A stretch of DNA of 64,000 nt from Psilocybe azurescens (taxonomy: Eukaryota > Basidiomycota > Agaricomycetes > Agaricales > Agrocybaceae): NCBI GenBank assembly GCA_023853785.1, contig JAJIRX010000925.1, forward strand, positions 1-64,000, in the 5' to 3' direction. Position numbers and translations under genes: made by a program. Below are positions 1 through 11,330 of this stretch, one piece after another. How positions within the stretch are numbered: the stretch's first letter is position 1; each line of letters begins with the position of its first letter. The notes below the pieces were generated by a model that was not told the origin of the DNA, did not search any database, and saw nothing but the letters and a program-made list of their open reading frames with translations.

Positions 1-859
1 CGCTATATAAAGGTATGGCTCTTCACTATGTGGTTGGCCTTTACTCACGAATTCTAGGCGTCGTCAACGGAAATTACCACATCTCTGGCGACTTGATAAC
101 AGACCTTTTCTGCGCATCAACGCGTGGGGCTGCTCCGAGAAACAATTGGCTATTGGAAGGACTATATGATTTGGTCGCTTATGTGGGTCAAGCTTGTTTC
201 ACTCTGGATAGTTATTCATTGTTCTTGCACAGATTGCCGTCCCTGTGTGGCGGTCTTCTGTGAGAAACAGGTCCTTGCGCACCGGGAGGAACATCAGACA
301 TACCTCGCCAAGAAAGGTTTCTACTCGTAAGGGCTTTGCAAAAGTTTCGATACCTACGTATGCTATATATCCATTAACCGTTATACCTCGCATTTCTTAT
401 CCTGTGATCTGTAACCCACTATTGCCCGAGACACTCGTAATCTATCGATTTGAAGTACCTACTCGTAGACATCTATACGACATCGACGTCGCCATTGGCC
501 GCCAACCAATTTCAGAATTCCGCGGACTAGAGCGGCAAGCTCTGGACCGCGCGACCGTACACCTGGACGATCAGCCGGATTCCATTTTACCTGGATTCGT
601 CGGTAAACGTTCATCGGTTGTGGTCGACTACCTCGGCTTCAAATTCTTATCAAACGAATCCAACCTGTCTGTACACAACTGAAGCCAACGTTGAGCAAGA
701 TACAGCAGGGAGGACGTGCTTGAGGACTGAACACATAGCTGGGAAGATCATCTGGAAACATGCGTGCCAATATGTTGTCTTCAAAATAACCAATAGCTCC
801 AAATTAGGTATATTACGAAACGTGATGACGTCTTGTTATGCGACGCCAGGGCCCATGGC
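1..859. other. Upstream region, no gene recognised
   Basis: Open stretches exist here, the longest at 245-682 (+), but their translations match no family I know and show no intron-exon pattern. The region may hold the far promoter of the glycogen phosphorylase gene or the edge of a gene lying outside the window. Confidence 0.4.
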
Positions 860-868
860 TATAATAAA
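860..868 (+). promoter_or_regulatory. TATA-like box of glycogen phosphorylase gene
   Basis: The sequence tataataaa lies about 65 bp before the proposed start codon at 933, which fits a core promoter with a short leader. It was placed by position and sequence only. Confidence 0.45.
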
Positions 869-932
869 GACCCACCCTAATTCTGGAACATCTGTCTTCC
901 TTTCCCTGTTATCGCGCTTGTCGTCGGAAACG

Positions 933-3900
933 ATGACCTCCACCATCGATCCAAAAACCATTGGGAAACCAGTGCGTCCACGACGCCACGTTCGTACTCT
1001 CACAGGTTAGACGGCCTACAATCTCCGTATCTACTCGACTGCTAACAATACCGGGCTTGTCTCACTCGCGTCTCCGCAGGTTATCTGCCGGAAAAGATGA
1101 AGAAGGTCGCGATAAATGGCCCAAAGGCGAAGAGAAAGTCTGGAAGGATGGGATGAGGTCTGTTGATAAGGGTGTGTTTTGTCCGATTTTCTATGATTGC
1201 TTCCTGTATTCATGTGGCGATGGTGGATAAGATATCAGCAGTATCACGCGCTCCTTCATTAACCACGTCCAGACATCTCTGGCGCGTCAGCCCTATAACC
1301 TCGGTATGCCCACATATTCATCGTATTTTGTCCTTTCCACTCAAATTCCTCGAAGATGATCTTGGTGCCTATCATGCAGCCGCTCTCTCCGCACGAGACA
1401 ACCTTTTGGTGCGCTATAGCTCATCTTGGGTGCATATATTGCACTAATTCTTTCATTTTAGGTGAACTGGAATGATACCCAGCTGACATATACCCGCAAA
1501 GCCCCTAAACGCGCTACTATCTCTCCCTTGAGTTCTTGATGGGCCGTACTCTTGACAACGCGGTAAGTTTCATCGCCCCTGTCTCTGCACATATCTCATT
1601 GTTTCGTAGCTCTTGAACCTTGGCCTCAAGGACGAATATAAGCAAGGTGTCCGTAAACTTGGTTTCAACATTGAGGACGTCCTTGAACAAGAAAGAGATG
1701 CTGGTCTTGGAAATGGTGGTCTCGGCCGCCTCGCTGCCTGTTATCTCAACTCTTCCGCGTCCCAGGAGCTTCCCGTCTGGGGATATGGTTTACGATACAA
1801 GTATGGAATCTTCCAGCAGCTCATTTCTCCCTCGGGAGATCAGCTTGAGGTCAGAGCCACTATGACGCTTTGCCATTGACGATCTTTTTCTAACATGACG
1901 ATAGGCCCCTGACCCGTGGCTGGACAATCAAAACCCATGGGAACTTCCCGTCTTGACGTCACCTATGATATTCGCTTCTACGGGCACGCCGACAGACTCG
2001 ATGATGGAACTGGACGCGCCATATGGCAAGGAGGGCAAGAAGTCCTCGCTCAAGCCTACGACGTGATGATTCCTGGATATGGAACTCAGTCCACCAACAA
2101 CTTGAGGCTCTGGGAAAGTAAGCCCAAGCGAGGATTCGATTTGAACTCTTTCAACGGTACGATCTATTGATGCAAGTTCCATGGGTCGATTTCACCAATG
2201 ATACCTATCTTAGCTGGAAACTACGAAGGGGCTGTCGAGTCATCCAACAGTGCTCAAGCTATCACGTCAGTCTTGTACCCGAATGACCACACGTAAGATC
2301 CATTTCCTTTTTTCATTTTTCGTCTCTCACAAACCTATTTTTAGCTCTTGTATGTTCTCTTGTCTATTATTATCGATCACTCTTTCTGATTTCGACATTG
2401 CGGTATCTTTACAGTTGGGGAAAGAGTTGAGATTAAAGCAGCAATAGTGCGTGCATTGCTCTATCTATTTTGTGTGAGGTTAACCTAACAATCTGTTAGC
2501 TTCTGGACGGCTGCCAGTCTGGCTGATATCATGCGTCGCTTCAAGAATCTTAACAAGCACATTCGCGAATTCCCTGACTGTACGTATCATTGCCAGATTC
2601 GGTGTTGCTTTTACGCTTATGACTTGTTCGTACTAGTTGTTGCAATCCAACTCAACGATGTAAGTTTCTGAATCTCTCTGCTCATGTCCCTAATTCGATG
2701 CTACTTGTATTCAAAGACCCATCCCACTCTTGCTATACCCGAATTGATGAGGATATTGATCGACGATGAAGACCTTAGCTGGGATGCTGCTTGGGCGATC
2801 GTCACTAACCTTTTCTTCTATACTAACCACACTGTGCTCCCCGTGCGTTGAAGCCTCTTCTTTGTATTTCTTTTCTATACTGAGTCATATCTTTCGCGCA
2901 TCGTGTAGGAAGCTCTCGAAAAATGGCCCGTTCCATTGTTGGAACATGTCTTGCCAAAGGTTTGTTGGTCCATTAAGCTTGTCTTGTCCTCCGTTCTGTA
3001 CTGTTTGCCAACACCCTTTACAGACATATGCAGATCATCTATGATATCGTGAGTCGTCGCATGTTGCTTTGCTCGATTGTTTATAAGTTGCTAATTCGAC
3101 TATGCCAGAATCTGTTTGTCCTTTAATTTTACTCTCAGGGGCTATTACTAAACTTACCGATTCCTGGCTCACAGATTCTTCCTCCAAGGTTCGTCTATCA
3201 TTGACATAACACTATAGCTTACTTCTGACACAGCGCACTATCTAGCTGTCGAGAAAAAGTTCCCAGGAGATCGCGACAGGCTGGCAAGGATGTCGCTTAT
3301 CGAAGGTAGTCTTTCTCTGTCATTCTTTTTGTTATAGATGATTGATGGGATCTGCTTCACCAGAGGGCGTGCCGAAGCAGGTTCGCATGGCGCATCTTGC
3401 TTGCATCGGTAAGCCATTTGTCTTCGCCACCTACTGAAGTGCTGGAAGTAAAAACGACGACAATAGGTAGTCGCAAAGTCAACGGAGTGGCCGAGGTAAT
3501 TGCTACTTTTGGTGCGAAGATTTCGTGGGCTAAATGCACTACGTTACAGCTGCACAGTGAACTCGTTCGCACCACCATCTTGAAAGACTTCGTCGATTTC
3601 GAGGGCATTAGCAAGCAAGTTTCCCAACCTCAACATTTTGGTCTCTCTACTTATGTTGCCGTTAGGTTTGGAAACGTGACCAATGGAAGTGAGTTTATGA
3701 GCGTGAACTGTGCTCTCTACGATTTGGGCGATGTTGACATTTTTATCATAGTCACTCCTCGCCGATGGCTCGACCAGGTATGTTGATGACGCTTTCGTCT
3801 GACTAAACTGAGCTATAATGGAATATTACAGTGCAATCCCGAGCTCAGCGCTCTGATTTCGAAAACTCTTAAATTGGACAAGAGTGTGTGGTTGAAAGAT

Positions 3901-5509
3901 CTTTACAAATTGGAAGGATTACTTCCATTTGCCGAGGACAAGGCATTCCGCGCTGAATGGACTGCTATCAAGCAGCACAACAAAGAACGCCTTGCTCATT
4001 ACGTTCAAACTACTTTGGGTCTCACCATTCGCACCGATGCTATGTTTGATGTTCAGATCAAGGTAAGAGAGTTTAAGATGCATTTCAGTGCCTAGTTATC
4101 TAATCCTTGTCGTCTAGCGTATCCACGAGTACAAGCGTCAAACTCTCAACATTTTGGGAGTCATACACGTAAGGGTTCTTTGACTTCATCGATTGAATGT
4201 CCTAACACTCTATTCAGCGTTACTTCGCGCTGAAGAATATGTCAGCCGCCGAGAAAAAGAAGGTCAACCCTCGTGTTGTGTTCTTTGCTGGAAAGGCCGC
4301 ACCTGCTTGTAAGTTTTGAAACGAACATATTTGTTAAAAACGAACTGACAATGAAATCTGAAATCGTGCACAGATTTCATCGCGAAACTGGTGAGTTTAC
4401 AATTTATATAATAGCCAGAATTTCTTGAGGCTGATGAAGGCGGATTAGACCATTCGCCTCATCGTTAATGTTGCCCGAGTCATCAACGCGGATCCAGATA
4501 CCAAGGACTATCTCCAACTCTATTTCCTTCCCGATTACTCTGTCTCCTTGGCAGAGGTTTTGATCCCAGCGTCCGATATCAGTCAACATATCTCTACCGC
4601 GGGAACTGAAGCATCTGGAACCTCTAATATGAAGTTCTGTCTCAATGGTGGACTGTTGTTGGGAACTGTTGGTAAGACCTTTTGGCCTCGCCATTGGTAC
4701 TGAAAACGACGATCTAATTGTATCCTTGATAGATGGTGCTAACATCGAGATCGCTGAAGAGGTTTGTAAAGTCTACGTCTGGTATACTCTATACCTTTAA
4801 CTTACCACTTTTATCTAGGTCGGAGAAAGCAACGTTTGTGAGTCTTGTCTTGTAAAGTTTGACTGAAGCCGATTCTAACTTTTACCAGTCTTCTTCGGAC
4901 ACTTGACTCCGTGCGTATCTAGTGGCTCTATGACTATTTCTTCATTATCTAACCAATACGATGCCCAGTGCTGTCGAGGACCTTCGCTACCAACACCTAT
5001 ACCACCCCGTTCCTATTGAGCAAAAATGTCCTGCATTGGCTCATGTTATCAACCAGGTCTCTGCTGGAGCTTTCGGTGACGGTCACGTATATGAGCCGTA
5101 CGTTCTGTGGTTACTGGATTCGAAGCGGTCATTAACCGTACCTTTTTCGCTTCTCGTAGTCTCCTCAACACCATCAGACAATCCGATTACTATCTTCTCA
5201 CAGATGATTTTGATTCTTGTACGTTCCCTGATAGCCAAATCCCATGGTGTATGAGTGTTGATATATTTCTCCCACACAGATATCGCTGCTCTTGAGATGG
5301 TGGATGAAGCCTATCTTGACAAGGATGAATGGGCCAAGAAGTCGATCAGAACTACTGCGAAGGCAAGTATCAGTCGAGAATACCATAGAGAACCGCATAT
5401 TGACCGTGTTTGTTGTTGTAGATGGGCAAGTTCAGTTCTGATCGTGCCATCAACGAGTACGCCGAGAGCTACTGGAACATTGAACCTGTTGCGGTCGCGA
5501 AATCTTGAA
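933..5509 (+). CDS. GPH1: Glycogen phosphorylase, many introns
   Basis: Glycogen phosphorylase releases glucose-1-phosphate from glycogen in the cytosol, using PLP. The start at 933 gives an N-terminus with the RTLTGYLPE segment that resembles the yeast enzyme. Family landmarks follow in order: [12 protein letters not shown] (about 1520-1562), [19 protein letters not shown] (about 1690-1745), [74 protein letters not shown], and the PLP-lysine segment [11 protein letters not shown] (about 4605-4635). It ends with [10 protein letters not shown] at 5509. More than twenty short introns are inferred, two with GC donors (3615-3665 and 5363-5421). Single-base frame breaks occur near 1090, 1513, 1948, 2416 and probably 3025. 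The protein on either side of each is fully conserved, so sequence error is likelier than gene death, though a recent pseudogene cannot be excluded. Confidence 0.93.
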
Positions 5510-5759
5510 GAGATGGGATGGGGAAATTTTTGGAATGCAGATCTTACGACGAATGTTATGCAAAGGATGCGAGTTGAATAAGGACGGGAAAGTTGAGAAC
5601 TGAGGGTGTGTAAAAATAATGTACGTTTTGCATGCATGTAGAAATACAATTAGGGGCCGTTTCCTGTGAGGTCTCGCGTTTTGGTGGGATACGTTGCGAG
5701 TTTCTTGGTGAGACTGACTGTGAGCATCGACCTCTTGCAATATTTGAACGTTGGTGATC
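5510..5759. other. 3' flank of glycogen phosphorylase gene
   Basis: No gene is recognised. The segment presumably holds the 3' UTR and terminator, and it still has ordinary CpG content. Confidence 0.4.
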
Positions 5760-5986
5760 TCGACGTCCTGAGCGAACTTGCTTCCATGGTTTAATGTTTC
5801 TTTTCTCCGTGCAGGCAGTTCTATTGTCGACGTCGATCATCTTCGGCGACATTTCAGATCCCAGATTTAATATGTTCGTCGGCATCGAAACCCAGAGAAA
5901 CTCAAGGAGATTGATAATGATATGAATAAAAACATTTCTAGTAGATACAATTCGTGCCCTTTCGAAGGGTCTAATGCTATGAAAGT

Positions 5987-7438
5987 CAAGGGGGTTGTGG
6001 AGTAGCATGACATCCTGAGACCAAGGGTATGTCGATCCGGGCACAGCCGCGCCTAGAAACATGAATAAGCGAGCCGACATGATATAACGGCGTATTACTA
6101 AAACAAGAAATACTGAAATATCAGAAAAGCGAAGCGAATTAGTATTAAAACACACGGAATATAATTAAGCGCCGTCGCTTTATCATTAAAAGAAAATCTA
6201 CATAAATAGCAATAATATAAACAGTAGTATACAGTAGTAGGAAAAGTATATAAACCATAGGACAATAGCTCCAGAACTCCCAGTGAAAAATAGGATCTAG
6301 TTCAGCAGTCTTTCTGTGTGAAGAAACATTGCCCATAGCTCAACAACTATTTGATTAGTTGTTTATTACTTACATTCTTGTCTTGTTCACTTGTATTAAA
6401 ACATAGTTGTATCACTACATAATTAGCTATACAACTATTGAAGCAAATACTACATTCTACAACCCCATAGGCAACTAACAGAGTTAGCCGCTGTTGTGAG
6501 ACTGTTGAAGGTTGGCTCGTCCATCAGCTTAGTCATACTTGTCACTCCCATTCTCGTTTCCTCCTTTCCCTTTTGTACTTCACCCTTTCAGTTTACTCAT
6601 GCCTTTATCATTTTCTTTGTATGATCATCACCACTCTCATTCCATTTAGTCTCGCCAATCCTTCATTTGCTTCAATGTATTGCTTCCACTTCCAATGTAG
6701 TTCATTTCCTGCATTTCCTGCATCACTCTCGTTTTCACATATACTGGCATTAGCCATTCGTACCTCAGCTGCTTTATTCATTTGCTGAGGTACATATGCT
6801 TTCTACCACCTTTACATAGATGCTTACCCTTGTTCTCAACAGTGTCTAACGTTATGATTAAGGTAGAATAATCATACAGCTGCTTTATTCATTTGCTGAG
6901 TGTCTAACGTTACAATTAAGTTCTCAACAGAGACACAGTCTCAAACTCGAACCACTACTCATCATCACAGGGTACTGGGATTATGACCCATGACCCGAGG
7001 TAGGGGGGGAGGGGGTTGAGGCCAGAGGCCTTAAATTTTTTATTTTTTAGTGCGTAAAGCATGAAATCTGGGCCAATGGAAAGCGGGCAACTTCCTTTTG
7101 AGATTTAAGTGGTACAAACACACTGTAGAAGTCATTTTCGGGTGTAAATAAATTTGTATTTCATTTTCTCCATGATGGCAGTGAGTTCCATGCCTTTTGT
7201 CTGACATAAAAACAGTGCAAATCTGTTTGAATGCATCTGCAAACTGCTTAGGATGGTTTACCTGACTTTTTTTACAACCCTCGAGTACCCAATCCAACAT
7301 ACCATATATCTCATATGTTGAAAATCTGGTTGTATGTTTTTTTATTCCCATCAAAACATACCCTATATAGAAGGAAGGGGGTCCACAGCACCTTAGAAAA
7401 AAATCCTGGGTGGTTTCTGAAATCCCAGTACCCCCTTG
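5987..7438. mobile_element. TIR element with 8-bp target duplication (hAT-like)
   Basis: The insert starts caagggggt and ends acccccttg, which are inverted. It is flanked by atgaaagt (5979-5986) and atgaaaat (7439-7446), one transition apart. The intact paralog has this octamer once, so the duplication marks the insertion. An 8-bp duplication and TIRs starting CA fit hAT-type elements. A second inverted pair lies inside: gggtactgggatt near 6971 and aatcccagtaccc near 7421. This suggests a smaller element or a composite end. No intact transposase is seen. Confidence 0.65.
6480..6800 (+). repeat. Dispersed repeat, inverted copy at 21.42-21.74 kb
   Basis: The segment with tcagctgctttattcattt and gctgaggtacatatgc is matched in reverse complement around 21420-21740. 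The copies are diverged but align over about 300 bp. The family and the coding content are unknown. Confidence 0.55.
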
Positions 7439-7581
7439 ATGAAAATCATAAATATCTAATATGTCGTAAGGTAGGGTTGTGAAGATGAATGTGGTGGCGT
7501 AGAAATACAGTTTTCTGTTGAATAATTGGGATAAGAAAGTCAAAGAATTGTCCAAAAGAATGAAAAGAATGAGTGTTATGA

Positions 7582-8577
7582 GTTCTTCCCATGAGTAAAG
7601 ACTTGTTCTCTTACACAGGGACCCAGCAAGGTGCAATGTCAAGAATCTATCTTTGTGCAAATATATTTCCTGTTTTGTCTTTAATAATGTGATATGAACA
7701 TGATTTCTGTAATGTTTCTGCCTCAAAATGGAACATGCTGGAATTGCACAGCACAACTGTTGGACTATCTGTCCCAAGATAAGTCTGAACCAAGTCAGGC
7801 TTCGACATTACAACACTCAGATTATCACACCTGTTACTCCAGTACATGTTTCCTGAGGTGGCCATAGACTTATATGGTAGCAGGAAACCCAGACTGCTAC
7901 AATTTCTGTTGCTCAGTATTTCCTGTTTTGTTTTCAATAATGTGACATGAACATGAATTCTATTGCTGTTGTAGAACCAGCTTCTCCAGAGTTATTTTTT
8001 GCTGAATGATGCTCAACTCCTTCCATTGCTTTGATAATGTGTTATGAATTCTGAATTCTGTTGGATTTGTCATCCAGCATTTTGATTGTGCTATCACCAG
8101 TGTTTGTAAATTGACACTTTTCATTTATAACTTCACAACTGCAGCTTTGTTAAATCTGATTTTTAGCACTCTCATATAGACAGCTCATATAAATATTAAT
8201 CTAAATTTTGTATATTTTTATGTTCAATGTAAGGGTCAAAATATTGTAATGAATGTGCCAAAAGTGCAAAATCATGCTCTGACATCACAAAATAGCTCCT
8301 TTTTCTCCAGTTTTTTTTTGCACTGTGCATAGCAAATCATTCATTATCTAGCTTATAATTTTTTGAAGCCATAAAGTGTGAGGAAGAATGGTAAAAATCT
8401 GGCCCCAACATAGTAAAATGGCTCCTTTTCTCTAGTTTTTGGTATTGTGCATAATGAATTGTTCAGTATATGTAATTATAAATTTTGATGCTAAAAAGTA
8501 TAAGCATAAGTAAGCAAGAATGGTTCAAATGAGTCCCACAAAGGACTCATTATGCCATGCAAAGCAATGGCCATCAA
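7582..8577. mobile_element. Insertion inside the broken paralog, unclassified
   Basis: The intact paralog is continuous across this point (near 28570), so about 1 kb was inserted. The insert is very AT-rich. It contains a diverged internal direct repeat: tttcctgttttgtctttaat near 7668 and a similar stretch near 7918. No terminal repeat or coding region could be defined. Confidence 0.5.
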
Positions 8578-8937
8578 GCCAAGTGGAATGAGTGGCTGAT
8601 ATTGGGCCTTTTAGATGAATTTTATGGACAGTGGAGGATGGCCCAGGTAGCAACACCACCACCAACAGCAAAAACTGTAAAAATGCAAAATGTGCATAGG
8701 CATTGTTTTTCTCATTTGAGCTTGATGCTGCATATGTTGGCAATGATCTCTTTGTGCTCTTCTTTTGTCTTCTTGGGTATCCATGCAGGTGTGTCATCAT
8801 TGAATGATTTGGAAGGCTCTTGGGGAGAGAGAGTAGAATGAAGGTGTCAAAGAGCCAGAATGGTGCGAACACTCACTGCAACCATGGCAACAAGGTGTTT
8901 GTCAACTTATTTGGAGGCTTAACAGTCCAGCCTTTTA

Positions 8938-9057
8938 TAAGAAACACCTGATTGTATTGGTGGTGTCACATATGTAAATGTAAATGATTTCAAAACCATG
9001 ATTATATACATAATACAAGTTAATTCCAAGTATGAACCATGGGCTAACAATTATAGT
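8938..9057 (-). repeat. Inverted copy of sequence at 28085-28200
   Basis: In reverse complement this block matches 28085-28200, including gatttcaaaaccatgattat and gtatgaaccatgggctaa. It adjoins the left inverted-repeat arm, and a weaker copy lies beside the right arm near 18105. It may therefore be the edge of the duplicated unit. Confidence 0.6.
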
Positions 9058-9139
9058 ACAAGATGTTAGTAATGGATTGAACAAGTTGAAGGGAAGGATT
9101 GTTTCAACAAAGCAGGGAATGTGTCATGAAAGTTAAGCA

Positions 9140-9535
9140 ACATGAGTGTCAATGTTCAGAGCCTGATACATAGCATCGACATCCAAGGCCACCTGGTGCA
9201 TTTAAGCAATGCCATTAGACTTGAGAAGGTTTCAGTTCCATTGATCAACTGGAGCCACATTGTTGAGATATACTGGATCAGCAGTGATTGCAGGTGGTGT
9301 GACAGAGTTTGTAGCAGCCACATATTCATATAAGACCATGTGAGTGCCAAATGCACTGATACTGGGGAGGCAGGGCTAGAGTGAAGATCATGGAAGCAAT
9401 CACACATCTGATCATCTGCTTGCTTTCATTTACAGTCAAAGTGGAAGGATGCTGGTGGCTTGACTTCAATAAAGAGCACAGGGTGATTGTTGAGTTGAAC
9501 AGTGAACATTGCAACAATGTTGGTTGCATTGCAGA
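9140..9535 (-). pseudogene. Fragment of unknown basidiomycete protein with E-V-K-P-P motif
   Basis: The minus-strand translation contains VLFIEVKPPASFHFD, then VAATNSVTPPAIT-like and WNXXLLEP-like segments interrupted by stops. The same protein is present in the right arm (17424-18024). The E-x-K element resembles the core of PD-(D/E)XK nuclease folds, but this is only a motif-level hint. The reading frame is dead. Confidence 0.45.
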
Positions 9536-9599
9536 GAGTTGGGGGGGATAGAACTGAGGAATGATTTTAAATAGGCCTTCAACACCAAAAAGATGGTGA

Positions 9600-10165
9600 A
9601 GAAGAAGATCTAAACTGTCTGGTGTGGACTGATCTCTTTGTTTTAGACTGTCAAATAATCAAAACAAGTCAGAGTTTATTTTTTCAGTAAAGTTCCAGCA
9701 AAACAGGAGTCCTGAGTGTGTTAGATGACCACAGGTATGTCCTGAGACAGTGGTGCAAGCAAAGGACAATTTGTAACAATGGTGTGTGCAGAAGATAAGA
9801 AGGACAAACAACAATGATAAATGAATGATTTTGGAGGGTTTCTTTGGGATTTTTATGATACACATGATATAAGCAAAGAGGCAGCAGAGAAGTTTAGCAA
9901 TCAAAGTAGATATTTTGTGGTTTTGTACCATTGTATAGTTTTGAGAAATTCATAGAATGAAATAGATATGAGCATGAGGCTTTAGTTTTAGATGAAATGA
10001 TATTCTTTTGGGGGGGAATTCAAGTGGTTAAAACTGATAGAAGTACACTACTTAAATATGTTTTTGTATATTAAATTTATATGTGCTTGGTTTATTCCAA
10101 GCTTTTAGAGTTCAATCATTGGAAGCATGTCACAGTTCTGGATAATGGTTTAGTCTTCTTGGATT
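9600..10165 (+). repeat. Dispersed repeat, direct copy at 11.94-12.42 kb
   Basis: Shared blocks include an actgtctggtgtggactg-like start and an atgtgcttggtttattcc-like end, in the same order as at 11938-12420. No coding region is recognised. Confidence 0.5.
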
Positions 10166-10939
10166 ATGGGTGCCTACTATGGCCCATACAATCAACTCTA
10201 TACCATTGTAGAACATCTGTTCTGTCTCAGCACAGAACACAGCCACCAATAGCAGCAGTGCAAAAAGGTTTAGACACAAAATCACACTTACCAAAATTAA
10301 CGGATTTATTATCATCTGTTTACCCTCACCTTTGCACCCACCTGCAGCTAATTACACATTCCATATCTGCACATGCATACAGCACTTTGATCATAACAAA
10401 TTGAGGTTGGTTAGCTCACAGGAATGAATTGACAATGCATTGAGACCAGGGAGCCCCCATCATGTTGTGAATGTAGAGGTTCAGACAAGATGGTGGTGGT
10501 TGAAGTTCAAGAAAGCACTGTGTCCATTTGCAGGTGAGCAAACTATATAAGGGGTCCAGTGTCCCAAATAAGAGCAACTCTTAATGCACAATCATCTTTC
10601 AATTGGTGGTGCATCACATCAAAGTTAACAGAGCTGACAGAAGTGAGTAGAATAGCTCCAAGACTTGTCTGAGATAGGAGGATTTGAGGTGGTTTGAGGT
10701 GGTAGCTCAGACACATGCCAGGATCACATGACATTGCCAGCTTCAGGTAACAGAACCTATTTGCAATACATAAAATTATGAGGACCACTGCAGGCAGCTG
10801 TTGACATAGCACACTCAGTATTGCCAAAATCTCTGCTCTTTGAACATATTTGTCTCTTCTACCTACTCCAATACAACCTTCATGTCTGTATTCAGCCAAG
10901 ATAGTAGATATCCTGACTGGTAGCTGCAGCCATGACTTT

Positions 10940-11327
10940 TTGGTATTGTCAAAGTCAACAAAAACAGGACAGTAGTTGCTGCCTTTAATGTCTAACTGTA
11001 TGTCCACTACTTTAATCCATAGTATGAGGCCAGGCATGAAGAAGATGAAGTTGATGTGTGCACCATGGTTCATGACCTGTGTGGAGATTTTGGTGTTCCA
11101 TCCTAAGTAGTATATAGGTTCAGAGTTGAGTTCAGAGGATAAGGATAAGACAAGGAAATAGAGGGTTTATAATGCACATGTGTACATTCATTTGTGGTCT
11201 GCATTATCTGCCCCTTGCAATGATCCTCTACACTTACACACACATTGATATCACCCACCAGCATCACCTTCTGTTCCTCTTTCATCAGCCTATTTACATG
11301 CACTTTGAGCAGGCAATGGAAGTCCAT
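10940..11327 (-). pseudogene. Apn2-like AP endonuclease fragment (EEP family), left copy
   Basis: The minus strand reads VMLVGDINVC, then MNHGAHINFIF, WIKVVDIQLDIKGSNYCPVF. Intact Apn2/ExoIII-type enzymes have a GDxN site, an xIDxIL segment and a terminal GSDHCPV. Here the catalytic GSDH is GSNY, as expected from CpG-type transitions. Only the C-terminal part is present. Apn2 repairs abasic sites; this copy cannot. Confidence 0.65.
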
Positions 11328-11330
11328 CTT

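Larger units (their letters stand above)
5760..8880 (-). pseudogene. Broken paralogous copy of the 28-kb membrane-protein locus
   Basis: Three blocks align collinearly, in the same orientation, with the intact locus at 28205-28870. Block 5760-5986 matches about 28205-28443, 7446-7580 matches about 28447-28570, and about 8578-8875 matches about 28575-28870. Insertions at 5987-7438 and about 7582-8577 separate the blocks. The last block covers the C-terminal coding part, with the FPPFWLFGAF-like and KTEEERKEII-like segments degraded. There almost every CpG of the intact copy is TpG or CpA here. The first block keeps its CpGs. This is a dead, insertion-split duplicate. Confidence 0.8.
9040..11330 (-). 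repeat. Left arm of a long, imperfect inverted repeat
   Basis: Blocks 9060-9540, 10440-10560 and 10940-11330 align in reverse complement and in order with 16895-18085. About 0.9 kb at 9540-10440 has no counterpart in the right arm and was probably inserted or lost. The two arms carry the same two gene fragments and enclose about 5.5 kb of other repeats. Confidence 0.7.

Noticed and set aside
245..682. A 145-aa plus-strand open frame near the left edge
   Set aside because: No recognisable segment, no intron pattern and no homologous copy in the window.
933..5509. Glycogen phosphorylase as a pseudogene
   Set aside because: All frame breaks are single-base and the catalytic and PLP sites are unchanged, so sequence error is the simpler reading, though not proven.
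7040..7777. A 245-aa minus-strand open frame
   Set aside because: It runs through the end of a TIR insertion into the decayed paralog, so the protein would be an accidental fusion.
10543..11073. A 176-aa open frame taken at first as a gene
   Set aside because: Only its first part matches Apn2-like sequence and the rest is unrelated. The matching right arm shows it is a decayed repeat.
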